NCBI GenBank assembly: GCA_902705825.1
Contig: CACSIL010000009.1
Location: 12-44,793, forward strand
Source of the DNA: Halioglobus japonicus
GTDB taxonomy: Bacteria; Pseudomonadota; Gammaproteobacteria; Pseudomonadales; Halieaceae
Reading direction: 5' to 3'
DNA length: 44,782 nt
Shown here: positions 26,173 to 35,187 of the stretch, piece by piece
Numbering within the stretch: the stretch's first letter is position 1
Layout of the letters: each line of letters opens with the position of its first letter
Notes under the pieces: model-generated
Seen by the model: only the letters and a program-made list of their open reading frames with translations
What the model was told of the DNA's origin: nothing
The model's database searches: none
Program-made: the position numbers and the translations under genes

Positions 26173-26345
26173 TTTTTGGGTGCACATGCTGCTGTTATAC
26201 ATATCTTCAATTTGGGCAGGCGCCTGGTCCGCGCTGGGCACTATCGTTATCTGCGGGTCAGTGCGTTCGAAGAATGGAGTCGGGCGGTTGCATGAGCTAC
26301 CAAAGTTAGATTCCCTTGTCTTCAAGGAGTGAACTTGTCAAAACC
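26173..26345 (+). mobile_element. IS6-type 3' fragment, copy B'
   Basis: It begins exactly at the right end of copy B, in the middle of the transposase (FLGAHAAVIHIFNLGRRLVR), continues to the C-terminal SAFEEWSRAVA plus stop, and ends with a terminal repeat GTGAACTTGTCAAAACC. It is what is left of an older copy into which B inserted or with which it recombined. Confidence 0.8.
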
Positions 26346-26500
26346 AAGCATAGAGAGCCGCGCCAAGGTGGCGCAGCCGATGGCCTACTACGCAACCACC
26401 CACCGCACTAAACCGGTGGACTAGTACACTCGTTCTATAGCTGGATCAGCCACTTTAAGTTATAAACCCGAGATAGTCTGCAGATAGACGGGGGACTACT

Positions 26501-27610
26501 ATGGGATGGCTAGAAGCAGCTGCAGCATTCTCCGTCGTTATGATGGTGTTTTCCACAATGGCGACTGTTGTTTTGGAGACTATTCATCGGGTATTCCGAA
26601 TGCGCGAGCGGGGCCTCACCAGCCTGATCCAACAGACCTACTCCCAAGTGATAATTCCGCAGCTCAAACGCCAGTTTACCATTGGGGGCGCAACTACGTT
26701 TCAGGAAAAAGCCACTGCACTCCATGGCAAAACCGCTACCCGTTGCTTACTGAACCCACTTAGCACGAAGCTGAAGGAGCTCTCGACCGCTGGATTTATT
26801 GAACGCTTGGCCCAAACAGAGGAGGGTCAAACATTATATCTGGAGGCGCAACGCAAGGGGCAGGCATACCTGAATCGCTCCATCAACGAAATCGCCTCCA
26901 AATATGAGGCCTTTGGTGACAGTGCAAGTCAAATGTTTCAACGCCGTTCTCGACTGGTCTCCTGTATTGTTGGTGTGATTCTGGCTTTTCTGCTTAATCT
27001 GGATGCCGTTCATCTATTCACCACACTGCTAACAGATCAGAAGGTACGGGTGGAGTTAATACAGAGGGGTGATCAAATCGGGCAGCAGGCACAGAGCGCC
27101 CTTATCGCATTCGAAGCAGGCAAGATCAGTGCCGATGATAAGGAAAATTTGGCGGCTATTCGTGCCGGGCTGCAGGATTCGCTTAATGCTAAAAGCACCA
27201 TAGCATCACATGGCATTCCCATTGGATGGGAGACCGCACCGTGGAAGCAAGAGCATTGGGTTGAGTGCGTGAGAGTGACGTGGTTGCAGTGGACTTGCGG
27301 GACAAATGTGTTTAGCTCACTCAAATGGTTTTTCTACGTATTGCTGGGTGGCTTGCTTGTAGGGCTCGGCAGCCCATTCTGGTTTGACACCTTTTCTCGC
27401 CTATCCGGGCTAGTCCGCCGGGTTCGCAACCCACAAACACCGGTGCAACAGGCCAAGGAAGTGGCCACAGGTAAGGAAGCAGCCATTGCCGAATCTCTTG
27501 ACCTGCCGGCTGTATTTGAAGAAGCCGCGCGGGTCGCACTCACCGCTCACTTATCAGGTCGGCCAATCCTGGACACCGACGGATCAGTCATCAGAGACAA
27601 ACAATCATGA
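26501..27610 (+). CDS. Three-TM membrane protein, uncharacterised (gene 1 of cluster)
   Basis: 369 aa. TM segments lie near residues 5-25 (AAAAFSVVMMVFSTMATVVL), 150-172 (RLVSCIVGVILAFLLNLDAV) and 276-296 (WFFYVLLGGLLVGLGSPFWF). Between TM2 and TM3 is a ~100-residue domain, with GIPIGWETAPW just before TM3. The GLGSPFWFD motif and IPIGW are shared with a widespread group of 3-TM proteins of unknown function (recognition from memory). The start has GGGGG 7 nt upstream. The stop overlaps the next ATG (ATGA), so the genes are coupled. It lies 155 bp after an IS6 remnant. Confidence 0.75.
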   Translation: MGWLEAAAAFSVVMMVFSTMATVVLETIHRVFRMRERGLTSLIQQTYSQVIIPQLKRQFTIGGATTFQEKATALHGKTATRCLLNPLSTKLKELSTAGFIERLAQTEEGQTLYLEAQRKGQAYLNRSINEIASKYEAFGDSASQMFQRRSRLVSCIVGVILAFLLNLDAVHLFTTLLTDQKVRVELIQRGDQIGQQAQSALIAFEAGKISADDKENLAAIRAGLQDSLNAKSTIASHGIPIGWETAPWKQEHWVECVRVTWLQWTCGTNVFSSLKWFFYVLLGGLLVGLGSPFWFDTFSRLSGLVRRVRNPQTPVQQAKEVATGKEAAIAESLDLPAVFEEAARVALTAHLSGRPILDTDGSVIRDKQS

Positions 27611-29430
27611 CACCAGATCTTGTTCTTTTTGGTATCAGCTCTATCATTCGGCTGGGTACCGCTGGCGCGAACGCAGCGGAACAGGCAGCCCGAGACGCAG
27701 ACGCATTGTTTCCAATATTGCGTGAGCCTGCATTCGACCCCATCAGCTATATAAACACCTACTTTGTGCATCCTGATACTCGTGATCTTGTACAGGGCGA
27801 TACGGCACCTTATAGGCTGTTATGGGATCAGTTAGACAACCAGGTAATAGAGCAGCCCGATTTCATCGACACGTTACTCATACTCAGTATCAAGATTGAG
27901 TCGAAAAAAGGTAATGCGGCAGCGGATCCCAGAAAACGCAGCTCAGTAGCGGCCGGCTCATTGATGGTGGCCCAATGGCGTGACAAGGACCAGCCACTCA
28001 ACCCTTGGATCGGGGTAATACTTAGTGCTGCCGACATCGGGCTGGAATACGTGAGTGCCAACCCCGGTATCCTGGAAGTTGGTACCCAGGGCGAAAAGAT
28101 ATTAGGCGCTTACGCTAAGGAACTGGCGGCACTACTCCCGGACGATGGTAATTTCGGTACCCAGCACGGATTTGGTCAGCGGCTCAGCGCTACCTTTCTC
28201 AAAGCGGGCCTGAACGCTGTAGCAGACAATCCGGGCTGGCTGAGCGATGAGGAACACATCCAGTCGCTGATCAGTAACTCCATTGCGCCACTGGTCGAGG
28301 CCTTTCCCCACCAGCCCCTCATGACCCAGCTGATCTGGAGCGATCTGGGTGACGCAGTCATGGGTCCCGTTGCAGCTGCAGCATTTAGAACTATTACTGA
28401 GAACCCGGCGACATTTCTTGGCAAAAAATTCGACTCGGATAAGGCGATAGGGGCCGTTACAAGAGCAATATTTCTACAGGTCGCCGACACAGGCCTCGCG
28501 GATCAGTTTACAAAAGATGGCTTAGTCGAACTCTCCCAGGCGGTGTTTACAGTCGTAGCTGAGAAGCCAGCTCTATTCATCGGCGACAACGAAGGCCGAA
28601 CAGACGAAATGGCCAGATTGTTGGTCGCTGATCTCGCCGGTGTCCTTTCCAAGACTGACTCTTTTGACCGAAACCTTGCTAGGCAACTCGCCGGAACGGC
28701 GGTCTCCACAGTTGGGGCGAACGCCTACCGCTTCGAGGACTCTGACGATCCCTGGTACAAAGTAGCGGTCTATCTGATTGAGTCAGTAACCGGCACTCTA
28801 TCAGAGGCTGTGGTCGAAAACACAGCTTTGCAAAGAGTGTTATCCCCGGATCAGCTGATAGAACTTGGCCGCATCGTGATCCGCAATATCGGGGCTTCGC
28901 CTAATTTAATCCTTGGTGATGACGATGCGGAGTGGAATGGCGTCATCAAGGCAATCGCCAGTGGCATGGAAGCCGACGAACGTCTTCTCTTGAGTGGTAG
29001 CGACTGGCTGCAGATCGCCGCCCTAGCAGCAGCTGAAGCCAGCCGCAATCCGGCCCGCCTGTTTAACCTGAAGGACAATCAGGTGCTGGCAGGGCAATTG
29101 ATCATGGTTATTCTTGAAGCGGCCAGTGAGATACTGCCCGAAGCTGGCCATGGAAAGCGCAGCATACTCTTCGGGGCAACCTTGCTGGAGGCAGTCCAGA
29201 TAGCGGTTCGAGCTGGAGCGGGAAATTCAGCCGCAGTTACTCAACATCTCGATGACATTCAGCTCATGGTCGCCTCACTGAATCTGTTCGTGGCGGAAAA
29301 TCACGAGAAGTATGGTAGCAAGGAGTGGCTGCGTATATTTCGACTTCTGTTTCAGGCTGTTCTGGATGGTGCAGCGCTTCCTGCACTTACCGATGAAATC
29401 GCCGAAGACCTACTTAAAGGAGTCGCGTAA
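27607..29430 (+). CDS. Soluble alpha-repeat protein, uncharacterised (gene 2 of cluster)
   Basis: 607 aa, no signal peptide, no TM. A short motif recurs: ANPGILEV (P153), DNPGWLSD (P209), ENPATFLG (P267), EKPALFIG (P321), ASPNLILG (P432) and RNPARLFN (P482), with a degenerate one near 370. The spacing is 50-61 residues, so the body is probably an all-helical solenoid of about seven units. The N terminus (VLFGISSIIRLGTAGANAAE) is amphipathic and may contact the membrane protein encoded just upstream (4-bp overlap). Its TAA overlaps the next gene's ATG. I know no function. A scaffold role is inference. Confidence 0.75.
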   Translation: MTPDLVLFGISSIIRLGTAGANAAEQAARDADALFPILREPAFDPISYINTYFVHPDTRDLVQGDTAPYRLLWDQLDNQVIEQPDFIDTLLILSIKIESKKGNAAADPRKRSSVAAGSLMVAQWRDKDQPLNPWIGVILSAADIGLEYVSANPGILEVGTQGEKILGAYAKELAALLPDDGNFGTQHGFGQRLSATFLKAGLNAVADNPGWLSDEEHIQSLISNSIAPLVEAFPHQPLMTQLIWSDLGDAVMGPVAAAAFRTITENPATFLGKKFDSDKAIGAVTRAIFLQVADTGLADQFTKDGLVELSQAVFTVVAEKPALFIGDNEGRTDEMARLLVADLAGVLSKTDSFDRNLARQLAGTAVSTVGANAYRFEDSDDPWYKVAVYLIESVTGTLSEAVVENTALQRVLSPDQLIELGRIVIRNIGASPNLILGDDDAEWNGVIKAIASGMEADERLLLSGSDWLQIAALAAAEASRNPARLFNLKDNQVLAGQLIMVILEAASEILPEAGHGKRSILFGATLLEAVQIAVRAGAGNSAAVTQHLDDIQLMVASLNLFVAENHEKYGSKEWLRIFRLLFQAVLDGAALPALTDEIAEDLLKGVA

Positions 29431-30227
29431 TGAAAACCCGCCTTTCAGCCATTAGCATCATTGTACTTATCAGCGGGTGCGCAGCCAGACAGATACACAG
29501 CTACAACGATGCCCTAGTTGAGTTCTACTCCACCAAAGTCGCTGCGGCGGATACAGACGATTGGAGCAGGTACGAGACCGCAACAATCAGCCTAGAAAAC
29601 CTGGCGAGAGAAGCAGAGGAGGACGCGGAGGATGAGGAAAATGAAGTCAATTCTATTTCGCTATACCGCATCAGCGCAACCGCCGCCTGGCAGTCTGATC
29701 GCACCGAAGACGTTATCAGGATAGCAGAAAAGGGTGCTGAGCTGTGTGCCAATGGCACTAACGCCGATCTCGCGCCCCGTGACTGTGCAATGCTTGACAT
29801 AATCCCTCTACTGGCTGCTATTGATCAAAACAGAAGAATTATTGAGAGCCTACGCGAGGATGTCAGCAATACTGTCAAGGGTGAAAGAGAAGTCAGCTAT
29901 GGTGAGGCGACAGTTGAGCTGTTTGGAAGTACCGAGCGGGGTATAGTTCTGCTTCTTGATAGACGAGAAGGAATAAACCCCAAGGTTTCTGATGGCTACA
30001 AACGAGTACTCGATCAAAACATAGAAGCTGCGGCTGGCATCTATAACCAGACTTATGCACTATTGAGAAACACGCACAATATAGATCCCACGGATAATGG
30101 AGCTGACCCCACCGAGACTCACGCCAATTGTCGCGCGCTCGCGCTCAAAAACAAGCTTTCGTCAATGAGTCTAGACGCAGCGGCTAACAAACTAACTCCG
30201 GAGGACGAGAATGCAGTCTGCCCGTGA
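29430..30227 (+). CDS. Lipoprotein, uncharacterised (gene 3 of cluster)
   Basis: A 265-aa lipoprotein whose signal peptide ends in the lipobox LISGC (Cys17). The mature part is helical with an acidic run (EAEEDAEDEENE, about residues 61-72). Two pairs of cysteines (CANGTNADLAPRDC and later CRALALK ... AVC) could form periplasmic disulfides. It is coupled to the upstream gene by a TAATG overlap. Partner in the outer envelope of genes 1 and 2 by context. No family recognised. Confidence 0.72.
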   Translation: MKTRLSAISIIVLISGCAARQIHSYNDALVEFYSTKVAAADTDDWSRYETATISLENLAREAEEDAEDEENEVNSISLYRISATAAWQSDRTEDVIRIAEKGAELCANGTNADLAPRDCAMLDIIPLLAAIDQNRRIIESLREDVSNTVKGEREVSYGEATVELFGSTERGIVLLLDRREGINPKVSDGYKRVLDQNIEAAAGIYNQTYALLRNTHNIDPTDNGADPTETHANCRALALKNKLSSMSLDAAANKLTPEDENAVCP

Positions 30228-30255
30228 ACGATTACATAATGGCATGGATTGAAAA

Positions 30256-30969
30256 GGTATCGCCAACTTAACAGCCCGAAAACGAATCTCAGCCACCGTG
30301 ACATTGAAGATCTACTGGCTGAACGAGGCATCGCCGTCACTCGGGAATCGATCCGGCTTTGGTGCATAGACTTCGGCGCTCTATACGCAAAAAGACTGAA
30401 ACGAAAACACCATGGATATGGCGACACGTTCTACATCGACGAAGTCGTCGTCAAGATCAACGGCAAGCAGCATTACCTGTGGAGAGCTGTGGATCAAGAC
30501 GGTGACGTGGTGGATGTGTATCCTGCAGGCTAGGTGAGACTGTGCAGCGGCAAAACGATTTTTCAAGCGGCTTTTGCGATCATAGGGCACTGAACCTAGA
30601 AAGATCGTGACCGATAAGCTACGAAGCTATGGTGTCGCTCATAGAGATTTGATGCCGAGACGATTCACAGTACGAAGCAGTATGATAATAACCGAGCAGG
30701 GCAATCGCAGAGTCTGCCCCGCTTTATGGGTATGAGTCGACTCGGGCTAAGGAGCGAGGTATGCGAAAGTTCAAATCAGTCAGGCAGGCTCAGAGATTCG
30801 TAACCACACACGTAGCTGTCAGTAATCTGTTGAACTTGGCAAGGCATTTGATCCGGGCTGAGCACTATCGGAATCGGAGGGTGAGTGCGTTTACCGAATG
30901 GGAAAGAGCGGTTACTTGAGAATCGGGAGCCAGATTGCCCCGATCTGGACGAGTTAATTTTTCAATAAC
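30256..30969 (+). mobile_element. IS6-type element, copy C (inactive, inside the cluster)
   Basis: 714 bp between left end GGTATCGCCAACTTAAC and right end GTTAATTTTTCAATAAC. About 100 bp after the left end are deleted, so the transposase lacks its N terminus. The rest reads LSHRDIEDLLAERGIAVTRE, YIDEVVVKINGKQHYL and VTDKLRSYGVAH, with frameshifts after DVYPAG and near MPRRF. It carries the 23-bp insertion (30710-30732). Flanks show no 8-bp duplication. It separates cluster genes 1-3 from 4-5. Confidence 0.82.
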
Positions 30970-31122
30970 TATTGCATGACTACTGTCCTGCTTCATGGCA
31001 AAGACGGCTTTAGCAAAACACAAAAAGCACTCAAAGACCGAGCACAAGTAACCGCTGCCCCGCGCTGAAAGTGCGATCAGATTTGACTAAATCCATATAT
31101 TGACTACTCTAAATACGCAAGA

Positions 31123-34100
31123 ATGGATCCTTGTTTAAGCCATCCGGTCGGTATGGAGGCCGCAGATGCTGAAGATCGCGTTGGAATGAACCGTTCCACA
31201 AGGAAGTTTATTGGCTATATACGTTTAGTCGTCAGCCTTCTGCTAGTCGTAAGTGTAGCAGGGGTCCTCTATTACCTTGAGATTGAGCGCAGGGCAGCCT
31301 ACTTCGAACAACTGCGTTTTCGACAACTCAAGGAATTCGTTCAGAGTTTTGACAACAATCTCGCAAGCTTGCGCTCTGTTACGAGAGAGCATGCTCAATT
31401 GATGGACCAGGACCTGTCTGAGCTTCGTTGGCTCCAGCGTCAGCTAAGTAGTCTGCCAAAAGTTTCTCCGTATTTTTTGGACAAGGCAAAATCAAGAAAG
31501 CTAGCCGAGGCGCAGACATCCTTACTGTCGTTTGGCGATCGTCAGCACAAGCCGAATCAATCCGATCAATCCGATCAATCGGGTCAGCAAGATCAATCAG
31601 GCACGGGATGCGCCAAAGAGTGTGACAAAGACTGTTCATCTCCAAAGAGCCGCTCTGAAGCAGCTCCAACTAGCGTGCTTTATGAGAATCTCCTCAAGCG
31701 AGCTGAGTACACTTCCCCCAAGAGTGTGAAAAGAGGCAAGGGTGAAACATGTATAGATAGCATAACTCTAGTAGAAGAAAATAAGGCACATATTGAGAGC
31801 CTCAGCAACGCGATGAATACTGCTGGATGTCTCGGCAGGATTCCAACGCAAGAAGTTGAAAATGAACATTCCAGAATCGCCGACAAGCAAATAGCTGAGC
31901 TGGACGGCATGACGTCTCTTGATCGCGTTTGCACAGCAAGAAATATCCGTGACGAACTGTTAACCGCGCTAAGAATCTTCCGCGAGCATGCATCTGCTCC
32001 TAATGGAGAATATGTCCGAGATCCAACGTTGAAGGAACGCCTGAGCCTTTTTGTTCAAGAGCAGATCGAGATGTTTTGGTCTGATGAACTAACCAATAAC
32101 GATCGTAAAAAGCGAGAACGTGACTTCAGGGTTGCGGCAGCTTCGGCTACAGGTGAAGAAATCGAGAAGAGCAGGAAGTCGCTAGAACGATTGATCCGTC
32201 TAGTGGAGAGTCGGTACCTGAGCGAATCTTCACCGCTCGCAGCCTCAGTAGAAAAACACCGCCTGGAGCTGAAGTATGAGAAAACACCGGAGTCTGATGC
32301 GATAGAACTATGTACGAAGAACAAGTCTGGCACACTGTTTCTACTTCCAACAGCGCAATCGGGACCATATCCGGGTAGCAGTTATTCGCTCGGTGCATGT
32401 GCGCAGGGCTCTTCTGTAGCCTACACAGCGCCACTGGAACACTTTCTGGAAAACGACATCGGTGAATTCTCGGTGATGATGATAGCGGATCCCGCGGGAA
32501 ACGTACTCTATTCCGAGCAATCCAAAGAGACCAGCACAGGGCAAACATTTCTGAACGTTGGTGAACTGATATCAGATCATGGCAATACCGTTACAAGTGA
32601 TCTTGATGACACAAAGAACAGTAGCTTGCATTCACTCGAACGATCCGGCGTTCGAACACTAAATATAAGCGGCACCGATTATCGCCTGTATATACTGCCA
32701 TACAGATTGAGGGCGGATGGATTACTCGCGTACGGTAGTACCCCCAACACCCAAGGTTCGGAAACACACACACCACGTATCGACAGATTCTACCTGATTG
32801 GCATGATCCCACTGAGCCAGGTAAACACTGAAAAGCTGTCGCTGTCAGCATTTTCCGCGGTCACTCTACTGGTCATCTCGATAACTATTCTGTTGTTGTT
32901 TGTGTTTCTGAAAATCCGCTGGGTTCCCCTTTCCGCTGCATTCACAGCTGGTGATAGGCGTATAGCTGCAATAGTTATTGTGACCATGGTGATGCTGGGA
33001 TCACTTGTCTGGATATCAGTACTGGCATCCAACAAAATCTCGGACGATTTCAAGCGGGAGGCCAATCATGCAACAAATACTTTGATCACTGGCTTTAGCC
33101 AGGATCTGGGTACTATTTTCGACTCGGTAGACGCGTTACAGAAGGATCCCTTATTCCTCAGTGTGCTACTTGAAAAGAATTTTCAGTTGGATTACAGATA
33201 CTGTTCTGCTGACAACACTGGTCAGATTTCTGGGGTCATGACAAGACCATCCGCTCCTAGAATTGACTGTACTCGCGATGCAGCCGGCTCCATGTTTGGC
33301 CAACCGAAGCTCGCGTGGTACCTGGGCTGTGCAGACAACGAGAGTAAGGGGTCTTGCTGGAACGGTTCAGCGCCAATCGACAACATTTTCGTTCTCAACG
33401 ATAAGGGCAGACTTACAGGGTCGCTTGTCAGAGGAACGAGGAAACTGGTGGCGCCGGTTGTGGACCCAAACCTTAGCCAACGAAAGTATTTTCAGCAGGC
33501 TTTGACTGGAGATTTCTGGCGAGTCAGCCTCACTCAAACGAGTGGAAATAGAAAGCCCCAGACACTAGTCATGCCCGTGTATATGGAGAGAATCTTCAAT
33601 ATTGTAAATGGGTCACTCACCACGCAATTTGCAATTCCGATATCCACGCTGTGCCTATCCAAGAATAACTCTACGCCACTTGCCGAGCTCTGCGATGAAC
33701 TCTCGCGTAAGAACGATAAATCAATCTACAGAGTACTGAGTTTCGGGGCAACGATAAGATCCTTGTTGTCTCCCCTGCTGCCCCACAGATTCAACTATGC
33801 TGTGATAGACAACGCAACCGGTGGGGTGCTCTACCACAGCACACCGTCACGCAGTCTCGTGGAGAACTTCATTCAGGAGGCGGAGAACAATGCCCAGCTC
33901 CAGTCTTATCTCAGAAAGGCGCAAGCCGGAATATCTGTTCATGACGCGGAAGCTTTTGAGTTTGACGGCCGGTATCGAGGGTCGAGAACGCGGTTCTATG
34001 CGAGACAATTACACCCGGACATCCCATGGACCTTGTTGGTATTTCATGAAATGGAGTACGCACAAGCGTTTACGTCGCTACTGTTTACTCTCTCGATACT

Positions 34101-35145
34101 GATCTCACTATCAATGCTGGCACTAATTGCAGGCATCGCTTTTCTGATCAAACTTTTCTATCACGACATTTTTGTATGGCTGTGGCCCGATATTGATATG
34201 GAGCGCTGGTATAGGAATACTGCTTTAGGCGTAGTTGTAGCCTCCGCAGCCCTGTTTCTCATATTGGATCATGTGATCAACTTATGTGGTATCTTCTTCT
34301 TGTTGGCGATGCTCTTCATTAGCAGCGTATGGCTTCTTGGGAAAAGTTTCGCGCGCTTTCGTAGCATCCCTATTATCCCCGCGCATCTCGGTAGCAATAA
34401 TAGAGTCACGTACTTCTATACATTCTTCGTCATGAGTCTACTGATATTTTGGGTAGCGATACCCAGCCTATCCATCAGTAAGATGGTGGGCGATAACCTT
34501 CTGAAGCGAATGGCGATGTATGACGGGCTGGTCATAGAGGAGCGCAGGAAGGATAGTGAAGAAATTATTCAAGCCCATCTAGAGATGCGTTTTGATGATC
34601 CTGATAGGCCGCTCTACCAACCATACAGAACCAATAAATACGCCTGCACTTGCAAGGCCCATGGTGATCCGGAGAATCCTATTCTGGCTCGACAAAGCGT
34701 CAACTCTGACTGTCCTCGTACTACTTTTTCCGGTGGGAATAATGGCTCCGAGACTGCCAATGAGCTTTTGCATGAAACCGGACCTGATACCGTGTTTCGA
34801 CATGCTCTGTCTACGGTCTCCATTGTTTGGCCACCGGCAAGCCTGCTGATCAATGGGCACGATGATGAACGCCTATATAAAGTCGGAGAAAAGCAAGCTG
34901 CCAAAAAATGCAATACTACAGAAAAACAGATGATCTTCGTACCATGGAAAGCAGCCTACAATTATCCTCGGTTACTTGGGTTGATCGAGTTCAATGGCCA
35001 ATATGTATGGCCCCTGCTGGCTTACCCGATCCTGTTGACCGTCATTTTCTTTCTTGTTCGCTTTCTCGCCATTAGCCTCCTCGGTATGGCGGTGCCCAGA
35101 AGCTATAGATCTAAACCTGAAGTCACGAATGTTACGCTGGACTAG
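31123..35145 (+). CDS. Eight-TM protein with two Cache-like periplasmic modules (gene 4 of cluster)
   Basis: 1340 aa. TM1 lies at about 30-52, followed by a long helical periplasmic stretch with a Q/S/D linker (145-160). The first sensor-like module is at 436-565 (FSVMMIADPAGNVLYSEQ). A TM pair follows at 577-597 and 614-635. A double-Cache-like module spans 640-975 (NIFVLNDKGRLTGSLV, DPNLSQRKYFQQALTG, NYAVIDNATGGVLYHS). TMs lie near 980-1010, 1032-1050, 1055-1073 and 1097-1118, then a Cys-containing loop and a last TM at 1294-1318. There is no kinase, cyclase, HAMP or methyl-accepting domain. The output may pass to the next gene. Start uncertain: ATGs at 31123, 31153 and 31186 are all in frame. 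Confidence 0.78.
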   Translation: MDPCLSHPVGMEAADAEDRVGMNRSTRKFIGYIRLVVSLLLVVSVAGVLYYLEIERRAAYFEQLRFRQLKEFVQSFDNNLASLRSVTREHAQLMDQDLSELRWLQRQLSSLPKVSPYFLDKAKSRKLAEAQTSLLSFGDRQHKPNQSDQSDQSGQQDQSGTGCAKECDKDCSSPKSRSEAAPTSVLYENLLKRAEYTSPKSVKRGKGETCIDSITLVEENKAHIESLSNAMNTAGCLGRIPTQEVENEHSRIADKQIAELDGMTSLDRVCTARNIRDELLTALRIFREHASAPNGEYVRDPTLKERLSLFVQEQIEMFWSDELTNNDRKKRERDFRVAAASATGEEIEKSRKSLERLIRLVESRYLSESSPLAASVEKHRLELKYEKTPESDAIELCTKNKSGTLFLLPTAQSGPYPGSSYSLGACAQGSSVAYTAPLEHFLENDIGEFSVMMIADPAGNVLYSEQSKETSTGQTFLNVGELISDHGNTVTSDLDDTKNSSLHSLERSGVRTLNISGTDYRLYILPYRLRADGLLAYGSTPNTQGSETHTPRIDRFYLIGMIPLSQVNTEKLSLSAFSAVTLLVISITILLLFVFLKIRWVPLSAAFTAGDRRIAAIVIVTMVMLGSLVWISVLASNKISDDFKREANHATNTLITGFSQDLGTIFDSVDALQKDPLFLSVLLEKNFQLDYRYCSADNTGQISGVMTRPSAPRIDCTRDAAGSMFGQPKLAWYLGCADNESKGSCWNGSAPIDNIFVLNDKGRLTGSLVRGTRKLVAPVVDPNLSQRKYFQQALTGDFWRVSLTQTSGNRKPQTLVMPVYMERIFNIVNGSLTTQFAIPISTLCLSKNNSTPLAELCDELSRKNDKSIYRVLSFGATIRSLLSPLLPHRFNYAVIDNATGGVLYHSTPSRSLVENFIQEAENNAQLQSYLRKAQAGISVHDAEAFEFDGRYRGSRTRFYARQLHPDIPWTLLVFHEMEYAQAFTSLLFTLSILISLSMLALIAGIAFLIKLFYHDIFVWLWPDIDMERWYRNTALGVVVASAALFLILDHVINLCGIFFLLAMLFISSVWLLGKSFARFRSIPIIPAHLGSNNRVTYFYTFFVMSLLIFWVAIPSLSISKMVGDNLLKRMAMYDGLVIEERRKDSEEIIQAHLEMRFDDPDRPLYQPYRTNKYACTCKAHGDPENPILARQSVNSDCPRTTFSGGNNGSETANELLHETGPDTVFRHALSTVSIVWPPASLLINGHDDERLYKVGEKQAAKKCNTTEKQMIFVPWKAAYNYPRLLGLIEFNGQYVWPLLAYPILLTVIFFLVRFLAISLLGMAVPRSYRSKPEVTNVTLD

Positions 35146-35187
35146 CAGCCACTCTAATGATTTGGATAGATGCAGGAGACGCAGAAG

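Noticed and set aside
31083..31105. Two TTGACTA sequences 17 bp apart before the Cache-like gene
   Set aside because: Neither has a good -10 hexamer at a proper distance; could be chance in AT-rich DNA.
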